The notes below the pieces were generated by a model. That model did no database searches and was not told the DNA's origin. It saw nothing but the letters and a program-made list of their open reading frames with translations. Position numbers and translations under genes: made by a program. Below, one piece after another: positions 42,616 through 52,063 of a stretch of DNA of 64,000 nt; within the stretch, counting starts at the first letter, position 1, and each line of letters starts with the position of its first letter. The stretch lies in contig JAHZHC010000020.1 in the NCBI GenBank assembly GCA_019420505.1, positions 62,001 through 126,000 of the forward strand. Reading direction: 5' to 3'. This stretch comes from Ruminococcus sp. Lineage in GTDB: Bacteria > Bacillota > Clostridia > Oscillospirales > Ruminococcaceae.

Positions 42616-44652
42616 TTGAAAAGGAAAAAAAGAATTATCAGAATAACAGCATGCCTTTTAATACCCGCTGTTGCAGCCGTTTCAGTTATCGCAGGAAGTC
42701 TGATAAAAACATCTCCGCCTGACAATCCTCTTTTGATACAATCGGATACTGTTGATATAGATGATAACCATATAGATCTTTTCGGACTACCTCAGGACTT
42801 TTTATCTGATATAAAACAGCCCGAAATAAATACCGAAGATTCAGAAAAACCTGAAGATTCTTCAGATAATGACCACAATTCCTCTGAATCCGAAAATGCT
42901 TCTAAAAATATAGATATTATAAATAATCAGAAGAATATCTATTCTTCATTACCCTCCGAAGTTTCGGGAACAAACAGCTTTAATTCTAACGGCAATAATG
43001 ATAATAAACCTGTAAGATCCGGTGATTCAAGTAAAAACAGCAGCGATATATCAGGTGATAACAGAACCCCGTCAGGAAATAAAACCGATATTGATTATTT
43101 TACCGCTACTATCAAAAACGGCGAAACCTTACATTCCCGAAATTATTCCTTTAAAATAATCCACAATCAAAAATCCCTGAAAGTAAAAAGCACCTCAGTT
43201 TTTGTAAACGGTATAAAACAAGCAGATTTCAACGGCAGAATACTGCTTTCTGAAGGCGAAAATATAATTCGTATAGAAGTAACCTATACTGATAAAAATG
43301 CAAAATTAATTTCCGCTTATCGTGATTATAAGGTTTTTGTGGAACTGGGCGACATTATTTTAACCACTGATTTAACAGACCGAACTGTTGATATAGATAC
43401 GATTTCATTTGCCGCAAATGCAGTTCTGGACAAAGAAGCAATACCCATAACCGTTCAATGCAACGAAATGCCGTTATCACAAACAAACGGTCTATATACC
43501 GCAAAGCTTTCAGAAAATGAAAATAGTATTACTATATCTGCACAATGGCAAAGCAAAAAAATTTCAAGAACATATAAAATAATATATACTCCCTTAAAAA
43601 ACTTTGAAATTAAAACCAGTCTTTCAGATTGTACAGTAAACGACAATAGCTTTTCATTTACTGTCTTTATTCAAAACGGCAGTGAAAAATCAAAGCTGAA
43701 TATTACCTTTAACGGGTCCGCATTATCATTAAATAATAACGGCAGCTATACCGTAAATCTGAAAAACGGCAGCAATAAAATCAGACTAAAAGCAACGGAT
43801 ATAATAGAGGGAGAAACCGTTGTAATAACTCAAAATTATACTGTAAAATTTGTGCCCCTTGCAGATGAACACACCGCTCCCCATATTGAATATATCAATG
43901 TTTCAAAAGACATGACCATAAAAGGCAGTGATTTTACCCTGAATATTCTGCCCCTTGATTATCTCGGAAACCGCATTTATCACGACGGAATATCCGTTCG
44001 GTTAAACGGGTCTGTTGTTTCCTTTGAGGGTGAAAATAAATTCACTGATTACGACTTGTATTTTAACAGCGGTATAAATGAACTGAATATACGCATTACA
44101 GATAAAGATGGAAGATATACAGATTTTTCCTATGATATTAACTGTATATCCGTTGCCGACGGCGAGGAATTAGGAGAAATAACAATAAGCGTCGATGCTA
44201 ACGTTCTTGGTCTGGGATATCTTTCCGAACCGACAAAAATTACAATCCGTCAAGGTGAAGCAGCATCTTATACTATTGTAAAATTTCTTGAAGAACAAGG
44301 CTTTTCGTGTGAATATTCAAATTCTTTAACTGAAGGCTTCTATCTTTCAAGAATAAATAAGACGGGAATAGGAATAGGAGCGAAAATTCCGCAGGAATTA
44401 GCAGACGAGATCAATAAAAACGGACCGGGATGGAACGATCAGAAATATGATGACAGTATCGGTGAATATGATTATTCCTTAGGCTCAGGCTGGGTAATCA
44501 GTGTAAATGACATTTTTATAGGCCGAAGTCTGTCTATTGCTAAATTAAAAGACGGTTACACAGTCAGAATCCGTTTTACCCTTGCTCACGGAAAAGATGT
44601 GGGAGCCGGTTATGACTTAGGCTATGAAAGCAATTTTAATAAAATATGGTGA
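42616..44652 (+). CDS. Membrane-tethered protein with beta-sandwich repeats and C-terminal DUF4430 domain
   Basis: 678 residues from a TTG start with AAAGGAGG. One N-terminal membrane helix (8-28), a long Asp/Ser/Asn-rich linker (to about 160), four or so Ig/cadherin-like beta domains (about 165-510) and a DUF4430 domain at the C-terminus (515-678) with LGSGWVISVNDIFIGRSLS and LKDGYTVRIRFTLAHG. DUF4430 is the transcobalamin C-terminal-like fold (InterPro name). Its job in B12 capture is inferred from the riboswitch and neighbours. Confidence 0.85.
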   Translation: MKRKKRIIRITACLLIPAVAAVSVIAGSLIKTSPPDNPLLIQSDTVDIDDNHIDLFGLPQDFLSDIKQPEINTEDSEKPEDSSDNDHNSSESENASKNIDIINNQKNIYSSLPSEVSGTNSFNSNGNNDNKPVRSGDSSKNSSDISGDNRTPSGNKTDIDYFTATIKNGETLHSRNYSFKIIHNQKSLKVKSTSVFVNGIKQADFNGRILLSEGENIIRIEVTYTDKNAKLISAYRDYKVFVELGDIILTTDLTDRTVDIDTISFAANAVLDKEAIPITVQCNEMPLSQTNGLYTAKLSENENSITISAQWQSKKISRTYKIIYTPLKNFEIKTSLSDCTVNDNSFSFTVFIQNGSEKSKLNITFNGSALSLNNNGSYTVNLKNGSNKIRLKATDIIEGETVVITQNYTVKFVPLADEHTAPHIEYINVSKDMTIKGSDFTLNILPLDYLGNRIYHDGISVRLNGSVVSFEGENKFTDYDLYFNSGINELNIRITDKDGRYTDFSYDINCISVADGEELGEITISVDANVLGLGYLSEPTKITIRQGEAASYTIVKFLEEQGFSCEYSNSLTEGFYLSRINKTGIGIGAKIPQELADEINKNGPGWNDQKYDDSIGEYDYSLGSGWVISVNDIFIGRSLSIAKLKDGYTVRIRFTLAHGKDVGAGYDLGYESNFNKIW

Positions 44653-44678
44653 TAACATCACCCGAAAAGGACGATCAG

Positions 44679-46520
44679 ATGGCTAATAAAAATATGCTCT
44701 TTAAACGAGTTATCGCAATTATTATAATGAATGTTCTGATATTTTCACTGTCATTCAGCGTAAATGCAAAGCATAAAGACTTTACCGCTCAGGATTTGGA
44801 GCAAATAATGCAGGATATAACATACTGGAAAAAGAACCGCTGCGGATATAACAAAAATGAATTCCTGTTTAATGCTGATTTTATTTCATCTGCAGGATCT
44901 CCGTCAACAGACTGGTATGCTATTGCACTGGGGAGAATGGGTGTTCAGGATAATTATTCATCATATCTTTCAGTATTAAAAAACAAAATTTCTGAAAAAT
45001 ATAAAACTGAGCAGAAGCTTGATTCCCAAAAGGCTACCGAATGGCATAGACTTTCCCTCGTTATCCTTGCGCTGGGGGAAGATCCTACAGAAATCAGTAA
45101 AAGCAAAATAAACCTTATTGCTGACGGTACATATAATCGTAAAACCTCCTCTCAGTTAGACGCACAAGGCATCAACGGCTTGATCTGGGGTCTGATCTCC
45201 CTTGATTCAATGTCCTATGCAGTTCCCGATAACGCTGAAACAACAAGAAATTCTATTATAACAGCAATTCTTGAAAGACAAAACCCCAACGGAAGCTTTT
45301 CACTGACCGGGAATTCCGAAGATACAGACATTACCGCAATGACTGTAACTGCCCTTTCTCCATACTTTAACAGTGAAGAAAAAATAATTGTTAAAGGCAG
45401 CGAAATAAAAATACGAGACGCAATTGAAAAGTCAGTAACCTATCTTTCGGAACAGCAAAAAAATAACGGCGGATTTTCCGATAAAACCGGCTCAGAGGCG
45501 ATCTCACAAACTATCATAGCACTTTGTTCTCTCGGAATAGATCCCATAAATGACTCAAGATTCATAAAAAATGATCACAACCTTCTTGACGGACTGAAGA
45601 ATTATAGGAATTCAGACGGAGGTTTTCTTCATAATCTTAACGATCAGGAAAGTGACTCTATCTCATGTGAACAAGCTTTTTTAGCTTTAATAAGTCTGTA
45701 CAGATATCAAAATAACCTGCGGAATCTATATGACTTTCGACAGGAAATGACGGCAAATCAAAAAGCTGAAATCTCAGCGCTTGAAACAAAAATCAACAAG
45801 CTTACATATGATAAACAATCTGTTTCCAAAACATTTGAAAGCTATCTTGAAATTAAAGCTGAAGAAAGACGCTATGTGAAAAATTATTATCTGCTTGCTG
45901 ATAAAATGGAAAAGCTGAATATTACAAACACAAGTGAAAGTCTTATCCACATTATGAATAAAAACGTAAACGGCAATGGTACGGTAATTGATATTATCAG
46001 TCAGAACAATAAAGATAACATAACTGTTTTTAATGATAATGACATTCTAAAATTTAATTCTCTGCCCGATAAAATAACAACCGAGCATTATACAGATGTG
46101 ATTTATCTTTATGATAAGCTTAATAACGCAAATAATAAAAAAGACTATCCTGAAATTTTAAATTCACTGGCTGAAAAGAAATTGAAAATAGAAGCCCTTC
46201 GCAGAAAAATTGAGGATATCAATGAAAATATACTTAACAGTCTATATCCCTTTGATTCTATAACTTTAAACGATAAAAAAACAATTGAAGCAATATATAA
46301 CGATACAGAAAGTCTGAGCGAATATGATAAAACGCAAATCCTCGGTTATGACGATGTATTAAAAGCTAAAACTAAACTTGAAACAATGAAGAGAAATATT
46401 ATACTTGAAATTGTTTTTTCCGTTGTTTTAATAATACTGTTGGCATTGATCGTTTTAAGGATAAGAAAAAAACGTGCCATTAAAAAGAAAAATAAATTCT
46501 CTGAAAATGAAGATTGGTAA
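44679..46520 (+). CDS. Membrane-anchored alpha/alpha-toroid protein (prenyltransferase/transcobalamin-barrel type)
   Basis: 613 residues. Start at 44679, because AAAAGGA at 44665-44671 serves it; an ATG at 44646 overlaps the preceding stop. Signal-like N-terminal helix, then repeats with the QxNGGF-type signature (RQNPNGSF, QQKNNGGFSD, RNSDGGFLH) that build an alpha/alpha barrel as in terpene cyclases and in the cobalamin-binding domain of intrinsic factor and transcobalamin. Catalytic DxDD-type residues are not evident. A coiled-coil-like region and a C-terminal membrane helix (about 571-594) with a basic tail follow. Confidence 0.85.
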   Translation: MANKNMLFKRVIAIIIMNVLIFSLSFSVNAKHKDFTAQDLEQIMQDITYWKKNRCGYNKNEFLFNADFISSAGSPSTDWYAIALGRMGVQDNYSSYLSVLKNKISEKYKTEQKLDSQKATEWHRLSLVILALGEDPTEISKSKINLIADGTYNRKTSSQLDAQGINGLIWGLISLDSMSYAVPDNAETTRNSIITAILERQNPNGSFSLTGNSEDTDITAMTVTALSPYFNSEEKIIVKGSEIKIRDAIEKSVTYLSEQQKNNGGFSDKTGSEAISQTIIALCSLGIDPINDSRFIKNDHNLLDGLKNYRNSDGGFLHNLNDQESDSISCEQAFLALISLYRYQNNLRNLYDFRQEMTANQKAEISALETKINKLTYDKQSVSKTFESYLEIKAEERRYVKNYYLLADKMEKLNITNTSESLIHIMNKNVNGNGTVIDIISQNNKDNITVFNDNDILKFNSLPDKITTEHYTDVIYLYDKLNNANNKKDYPEILNSLAEKKLKIEALRRKIEDINENILNSLYPFDSITLNDKKTIEAIYNDTESLSEYDKTQILGYDDVLKAKTKLETMKRNIILEIVFSVVLIILLALIVLRIRKKRAIKKKNKFSENEDW

Positions 46521-46532
46521 GGAGCATGCCTC

Positions 46533-47483
46533 ATGAAAAATAAAACAGAACAAATTATAACTGAATTAAAAAAAGCAATAGTCGGTAAAGACGAAATACT
46601 TAAAAAAGTCTATATGGCTATACTTGCGGGAGGACACGTTCTTCTTGAAGACGTACCGGGTGTAGGAAAAACAACTCTTGCACTTGCCTTTTCAAAAACC
46701 CTGGGACTTGATTATAAAAGAATCCAGTTTACCTCTGACAGTGTTCCGTCGGATATAACAGGCTTTTCAGTCTTTGATAAATCACAGAACAAATTTGTAT
46801 ATCAAAAGGGCGCAGCTATGACAAACCTGCTTTTAGCTGATGAAATCAACCGTACCTCAAGTAAAACCCAGTCTGCCCTTCTTGAAACAATGGAAGAACA
46901 TCAGGTCACTGTGGACGGCATAACTCACCCGCTTCCCTCTCCTTTCATTGTTCTTGCAACACAAAACCCCGTAGGTTCAGCAGGAACTCAAATGCTTCCT
47001 CCATCACAAATGGACAGATTTATGATAAAGCTTGAAATGGGATATCCCGACTTTAAAAGTCAGGTGAATATTCTAAAAGACAGACATAACGAAAATCCGC
47101 TTGACTCTGTTCAGTCTGTTGTTACAGCCAATGATATAACCGAACTTCAAAAGAATGTACAGAATATACATACAGATGATGAGATATATGAATATGTCAC
47201 AAGACTTGCCGAATACAGCAGAAATCTTGAAACCACAGAACTTGGAATAAGTCCAAGAGGCGCTTTGAGTGTTTGCAGAATGGCAAAAGCACATGCCTTT
47301 GTAAACGGACGTGACTATGTTGTTCCCGATGATATAAGAGCTATTTTCTGCGATGTCTGCGCTCACAGGATCATTATCACACAAAGGGCAAGACTTTCAG
47401 GTCATAACAGTCAGTCTGCCGCTAAAGAAATAATTGATTCTGTTCCCGTTCCATCCATCAGGATCAAGGGCAAAAAGCTATGA
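46533..47483 (+). CDS. MoxR-type AAA ATPase
   Basis: 316 residues. Walker A GVGKTTLA (about 44-51), Walker B LLADEINR, the MoxR-typical LETMEEHQVTVDG and ATQNPVGSAGTQMLPPSQMD. MoxR ATPases act as chaperone-like activators, usually with a DUF58 and a transglutaminase partner, both encoded next. Start has AAGGAG; the stop overlaps the DUF58 start (ATGA). Confidence 0.94.
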   Translation: MKNKTEQIITELKKAIVGKDEILKKVYMAILAGGHVLLEDVPGVGKTTLALAFSKTLGLDYKRIQFTSDSVPSDITGFSVFDKSQNKFVYQKGAAMTNLLLADEINRTSSKTQSALLETMEEHQVTVDGITHPLPSPFIVLATQNPVGSAGTQMLPPSQMDRFMIKLEMGYPDFKSQVNILKDRHNENPLDSVQSVVTANDITELQKNVQNIHTDDEIYEYVTRLAEYSRNLETTELGISPRGALSVCRMAKAHAFVNGRDYVVPDDIRAIFCDVCAHRIIITQRARLSGHNSQSAAKEIIDSVPVPSIRIKGKKL

Positions 47484-48565
47484 TTAAATCCTGGATTTTT
47501 TATATCTTCTGGCTCATAACGGTCTTTTTGCTTAATGTATTTTCAGCTTCATATGCTTTTTTGATTCTCCTATGTATTTCAATTATATTGCCTGTAATAA
47601 TTATTATCGTCAACAGATTTATCAGATATGATCTTGAAATTTTTATAAACCTTCCGGATTCAGTTGAAAAGAATAAACCTGCGGCAGGTGTAATTACAGT
47701 AAAAAATAAAACAAAATTTTTCTGCCCTTTAGTTAAAATTACACTTTCAGGCGGAAACAATGTTACCGGAGAAAATCAGGTGCTTGAACGGTATTTTTCC
47801 CTGCTTCCTTTAGGACAAGCAAATATGGATTTTAAGTTAAAAGACAGCTATTGCGGTAAAATTTCATTTAAAGCAAAGCAAGTCAAGGTTTATGATATTT
47901 CAGCACTGACATATAAAAAATATAATGCTGAAGTAAAAGGCTCTGTCATTGTCCTGCCTGAAATACTTCCGATTGACTATACAATTTCAGATATACTTGA
48001 TGAAAATATAAACAGCATTGATTATTCGTCGGATAAACCCGGATTTGATTTAAGCGAACCCTATGAACACCGTGAATATATTGCAGGAGACAGTCCCAGA
48101 AGCATACATTGGAAGCTGTCTCAGAAACTGAACAAGCTTATTATACGGCAAGGCGGTATGCCGTCACCCACATCAGCCTTGCTGATCTTAGACACCTGTT
48201 TAAGTGACAGCAATGACATTCCTTCATTTTCAAGGCTTTCAAAGACGGTAGAAATTTTCATATCCTTAAGTAAAAAAATGTGTGATTGTCATACCGCACA
48301 TACGTTGTGCTTCTACGACCATTCGTACAATGAAATATTTGAATATTCAATAGTCTCAGATTCCGACTGGTTCAGCGTTATCCCAAAAATACTTTCTGCA
48401 AGCTTCAGAACTGACAGAAAAACCTCGCTTGACCGCTGCTGTGAAAACAGAACCCTTCAGTTTAACAATATATTCTTCATTTCCCCCTGCTCAAACATAT
48501 CATCAGATTTGGAAAACAATAATCTTACGGTCCTTACAGCTGATGATTTTTCAAATAATATCTAA
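47480..48565 (+). CDS. DUF58 (von Willebrand-like) protein
   Basis: 361 residues, two N-terminal membrane helices (about 1-42), a beta-rich exterior domain, then the DUF58 motif YEHREYIAGDSPRSIHWKLS near residues 195-214, and a vWA-like fold with ALLILDTCLSDS (MIDAS-like DTCLS). Typical second member of MoxR operons. Confidence 0.92.
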   Translation: MIKSWIFYIFWLITVFLLNVFSASYAFLILLCISIILPVIIIIVNRFIRYDLEIFINLPDSVEKNKPAAGVITVKNKTKFFCPLVKITLSGGNNVTGENQVLERYFSLLPLGQANMDFKLKDSYCGKISFKAKQVKVYDISALTYKKYNAEVKGSVIVLPEILPIDYTISDILDENINSIDYSSDKPGFDLSEPYEHREYIAGDSPRSIHWKLSQKLNKLIIRQGGMPSPTSALLILDTCLSDSNDIPSFSRLSKTVEIFISLSKKMCDCHTAHTLCFYDHSYNEIFEYSIVSDSDWFSVIPKILSASFRTDRKTSLDRCCENRTLQFNNIFFISPCSNISSDLENNNLTVLTADDFSNNI

Positions 48566-48584
48566 CTATATGAAAGGAAAAAAT

Positions 48585-50921
48585 ATGCCCAAAGCCGATA
48601 TTGTTACATTAAAATTTCATATCAGTGAAAACCGCAACAGCCAAAGGGATTCTTTTGTAAGCCTGCTTTTTAATCTGCTTTTATCCGCATTTGCATTTTC
48701 AGGCTTCGGCGGTGTTTTCTGCATCACATTCAACATCAGTGTTAATGCCCCTCCGGTTTTATTTTTCGCTTGTATTTCATCAGCTTTTTTGCTTTTGCCA
48801 CTTCAAAAACTTCGGATCATAGCAAGTTTTATTCCTGCCGCTTCTGCAATTATTATTAATATTTTCTTCTGGACATACACAGCCAATGGATTTGTTTATA
48901 CTTCAAACCGTATATTAAATACAATCGGCTGTAAATTCTCAATAATTATGCCTCAGCTTGAAAAAATCTCAGAAAAAAGCGCCGATGAAAGAATATCTGT
49001 GACTTTATTTTTTATAACAATTTCTGTTCTGATTTCATATGCTGTTGCATTTTCTATTAAGCATAATGACATTATAATACCGATAATTCCGGCAATTCCA
49101 TCAGTTTTATTCTGCATTATTTTTGAAGGTGCTCCGCCGCTGATTTTTGTCTGCCTCTCTGCTTTATATGTACTTGGTGTTTTTTTTAAAAAGCTTTCCG
49201 GCAGCTTAGTCAGCATTTTCAGCTTGATTTCCTGCACTATCATTTGTGCACTTTGCATACTGATCTTTTCAGCGTCAGGCATTGGAAATAACTATAACGG
49301 CAATTTTTTTAATCATATAAAAAATCAAATATTAAATGAAATAAACGACCTGCGTTACGGTAAAAGCAATGTTATGACTGAAGGGAATTTTTCAGACCTG
49401 AAACCTTTTGAACCGCAGGGAAAAAAACAGCTTGAAGTCTTGATGTCAAAACCTGATTCACTGTATCTTAGAGGCTTTATTGGTGAAGTCTATGATAAAA
49501 ACGGTTGGCACAGTCTTGATTCAGAACAGCTTTATGAAAGTTCCGATCTGTTCTATTGGCTTCACAAGAAAAGCTTTTACGGACAAACTCAGCTTGCATC
49601 GGCTGCAGGTCTTTCACAGGATTTTTCAGATAATATCAACAAAATAACCGTGAATAATAAAGGTGCAAGCAGAAAATATATTTATGCGCCTTATGAGGTT
49701 CTGACAGCAGATAATGATATTCTCAGGGAAAATGGTATAGGTGACAGCAGTCTGATATCCGCCGGATTAAAGGGCAATGAATTCTATTCTTTCAACTCAG
49801 CAGAAAATCAGGTAAAACAATTTCCTGAGATACTGAAAAGCATAAAAGGATCTGACTCCCCTAAAACCTCAGAATATCTGAATAATGAGAGCCATTACAG
49901 AAAATTTGTCTATAATTCTTATCTTGATATACCTGACCACATACAGAATATCCTTGAAAATCAACTGGGTAAATACGATTCTGACAAAAACGGAAGACTT
50001 GATTATTCAACAGCACAGCAGAAAATTCTTTCCTTTCTTTCTTCAAAGGTTACATATAACGCCAATGTATCATTTTCAGAGAATAACATTGATTTCATTC
50101 AATATTTTCTTGAACAGAGCTGTGAGGGATATTCCGTTCACTATGCAACTGCTGCGGCATTGATGTTCCGATATTACGGAATTCCTGCGAGATATACGGA
50201 AGGTTTTCTGATTACTCCTGAGGATACCGAACATGCACTCTCAAATTCGCCTATTAACATAGACGATAGTCATTTTCATGCCTGGGTTGAGTTTTACCGT
50301 GACGGTATCGGCTGGATACCGTTTGAAACAACACCGCCATATCTTGATGTAATGGAAAAAGCCGAGGATATTGCACCATTGCCTGACAATGACAATCCTC
50401 CGGACAATGACAATAACAGCCCGTCTGATAATGAGGAAAATATCCGTCAGGGCGAAATAAAATCGAGTGAAATTGAAGAAAATCACAGATCAAAATATAT
50501 CATAACGATTATTACAGCATTGATATCAGCCGCATTAATGATTTTTATTTTGATTTGCATTTTAAAGAGATTGAAGCTATATAAGAAGCTGAAATCATTT
50601 GAAAGGTCTGACAATAAAACAAGTGTTATAATGACATTTGCTTTTATAGTCAATCTTCTTATAATTACAAAACACTTAGAAAATGAAAATCAGCTTTACA
50701 TATCTGACTCATCATTGTATAATAAAAGAGATAAATTATCAAACGATATGAAATTATCTTTGGATATATATGATAAAGCAAAGTTCAGCAATCATAAAAT
50801 TTCCGATGATGAAAAGCAACTCGTTTTATCCCTTATGTCAAATGTTGTCGAAAGGATAAAAAGCGAAAGCTCATGGATAAAAAATACAGCTAATCGTTTC
50901 ATCAGATGCATTTACAAATAA
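48585..50921 (+). CDS. Membrane transglutaminase-like protein (DUF3488/TGL type)
   Basis: 778 residues from the ATG at 48585 with AAAGGA. Six to seven N-terminal helices, an extracellular transglutaminase-like core with catalytic Cys in SCEGYSVHYATAAALMFR (about 512), His in DDSHFHAWVEFYRDG (about 565) and the following aspartate/glutamate in WIPFETTPPY, one more membrane helix (about 640-663) and a cytoplasmic tail. With MoxR and DUF58 it forms the usual three-gene module. The real activity (protease, cross-linker) is unknown. Confidence 0.92.
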   Translation: MPKADIVTLKFHISENRNSQRDSFVSLLFNLLLSAFAFSGFGGVFCITFNISVNAPPVLFFACISSAFLLLPLQKLRIIASFIPAASAIIINIFFWTYTANGFVYTSNRILNTIGCKFSIIMPQLEKISEKSADERISVTLFFITISVLISYAVAFSIKHNDIIIPIIPAIPSVLFCIIFEGAPPLIFVCLSALYVLGVFFKKLSGSLVSIFSLISCTIICALCILIFSASGIGNNYNGNFFNHIKNQILNEINDLRYGKSNVMTEGNFSDLKPFEPQGKKQLEVLMSKPDSLYLRGFIGEVYDKNGWHSLDSEQLYESSDLFYWLHKKSFYGQTQLASAAGLSQDFSDNINKITVNNKGASRKYIYAPYEVLTADNDILRENGIGDSSLISAGLKGNEFYSFNSAENQVKQFPEILKSIKGSDSPKTSEYLNNESHYRKFVYNSYLDIPDHIQNILENQLGKYDSDKNGRLDYSTAQQKILSFLSSKVTYNANVSFSENNIDFIQYFLEQSCEGYSVHYATAAALMFRYYGIPARYTEGFLITPEDTEHALSNSPINIDDSHFHAWVEFYRDGIGWIPFETTPPYLDVMEKAEDIAPLPDNDNPPDNDNNSPSDNEENIRQGEIKSSEIEENHRSKYIITIITALISAALMIFILICILKRLKLYKKLKSFERSDNKTSVIMTFAFIVNLLIITKHLENENQLYISDSSLYNKRDKLSNDMKLSLDIYDKAKFSNHKISDDEKQLVLSLMSNVVERIKSESSWIKNTANRFIRCIYK

Positions 50922-50938
50922 AATAAGGAAGTGTTAAC

Positions 50939-51463
50939 ATGAAAAAGAATATACTTATTGTTTTCTCTGCGCTGATCGTTATAGCAATAATAATTATGGG
51001 TACAGATTTTCAGACAGTTGATGAATATTATCTTACTCACATTGACGATATAAAGCCAGATTCTCAAACGGTGTTTATTTCCGTAAGCTGCGACACTATA
51101 CTCGATAATTATGATAAGCTGGAGGAAAGCCTTAAAAACGAAAAGTATGTACCGAATGACGGAATTATACTGAATAAAACAGAATATGTGCTCCGCAACG
51201 GTGATAGCGCCTTTGATATTCTTGAACGTGCAGCTCGTCACAATAAAATACCTTTGGAATATAAAGGAGCTGATGAAACAGGCTACGGAAGCGCTTATAT
51301 TCAGGGAATTAACCATATATATGAGCTTTCCTGCGGGGAAGGGTCAGGCTGGACATTTTTGGTGAACGGAGAAACACCTCAGTATGGCTGTTCTCAATTA
51401 AAGCTGGAGGACGGCGATTTTGTAGAATGGGTATATACCTGCAACTATGGTGAAGATTTATAA
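50939..51463 (+). CDS. Membrane-anchored DUF4430 protein (transcobalamin C-terminal-like)
   Basis: 174 residues, the minimal form. One N-terminal helix (4-22), then a single DUF4430 domain with NGDSAFDILERAARHNKIPL, SGWTFLVNGETPQYGCSQ and LEDGDFVEWVY, all conserved blocks of the family (the VNGxxP loop and the DGD-x-V-E-W end). It follows the transglutaminase gene by 17 bases with an AAGGAAG site. In transcobalamin the equivalent domain closes over the vitamin. Confidence 0.92.
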   Translation: MKKNILIVFSALIVIAIIIMGTDFQTVDEYYLTHIDDIKPDSQTVFISVSCDTILDNYDKLEESLKNEKYVPNDGIILNKTEYVLRNGDSAFDILERAARHNKIPLEYKGADETGYGSAYIQGINHIYELSCGEGSGWTFLVNGETPQYGCSQLKLEDGDFVEWVYTCNYGEDL

Positions 51464-51522
51464 AGCTTTGAATAAATTTGTAAAATTCAAATCTGCACAT
51501 TTACGATGAATTATGTCTATCA

Positions 51523-51807
51523 GGGGTCTTAGCGCAGACAGCGCTTGTCACGATATAAATTTGATGAAGAGAATAATTCTGACCCCGCTATAGTGAGTTT
51601 TTAAAGAATTGGTATGCTGAGTTGCTCCAAAAATGTCTGTCCTTTTTACAGTAAATCCTGTCAGTTAAATTTTACAGTTGTAATACAATTTTTCAGTAAT
51701 ATTTCGTTTGAGGTGAAAATAGTTTTTTGCAAACTTACCACAGCGGGGTCAAAGCTATAGATATCACTAACTTGTAACGTGATAAGCGCCGTCTGCGCTA
51801 AGACCCC
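51523..51807. mobile_element. MITE-like element with 30-base terminal inverted repeats
   Basis: GGGGTCTTAGCGCAGACAGC at 51523 and its continuation match the inverted right end (51778-51807) at 28 of 30 positions. Inner copies of GACCCCGCT (51581-51589) and AGCGGGGTC (51742-51750) add a second inverted pair. No gene inside. A related copy abuts tRNA-Arg at 24860. It separates the DUF4430 gene from the ECF genes. No clear target duplication seen. Confidence 0.7.
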
Positions 51808-51811
51808 TCTA

Positions 51812-51880
51812 CTAATAGGCTTATTTTGAGGTTTTTTGCACGCAAACGTGCAACTTTGAATGAAATATGAACAAAGTTTG
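51812..51880 (-). repeat. 69-base dispersed repeat with palindromic core, copy 2
   Basis: Reverse-complement partner of 10646-10714, here starting 4 bases after the mobile element. Same TTGCACG-CGTGCAA core. Confidence 0.8.
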
Positions 51881-52063
51881 GAGCTTTGCATAAATTTGTA
51901 TGCTAAAAATTGTGGATTATTAACAAATATATCCTTGGCTAAAAGACCAAGTTATCCGCTGAAAAAATAAATTTCAGTAACCGTAAGTTATATCTTTATA
52001 TTAATCTAATTACCCATATAAAATTGGACTAAAATAAAAAGACTTTAAAGGAGATGATTGATT

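Noticed and set aside
44679..46520. Terpene cyclase or prenyltransferase enzyme
   Set aside because: The toroid repeats are present, but no catalytic acidic motif is seen, the protein is anchored outside, and it sits in a B12-riboswitch operon.
49861..50493. Several 60-90 codon leftward frames within the transglutaminase gene
   Set aside because: Shadows of the strong coding frame; no ribosome sites.
51881..52063. Second cobalamin riboswitch before ecfT
   Set aside because: The conserved GTCAGGAGACCTGCC-type block and aptamer core are absent.
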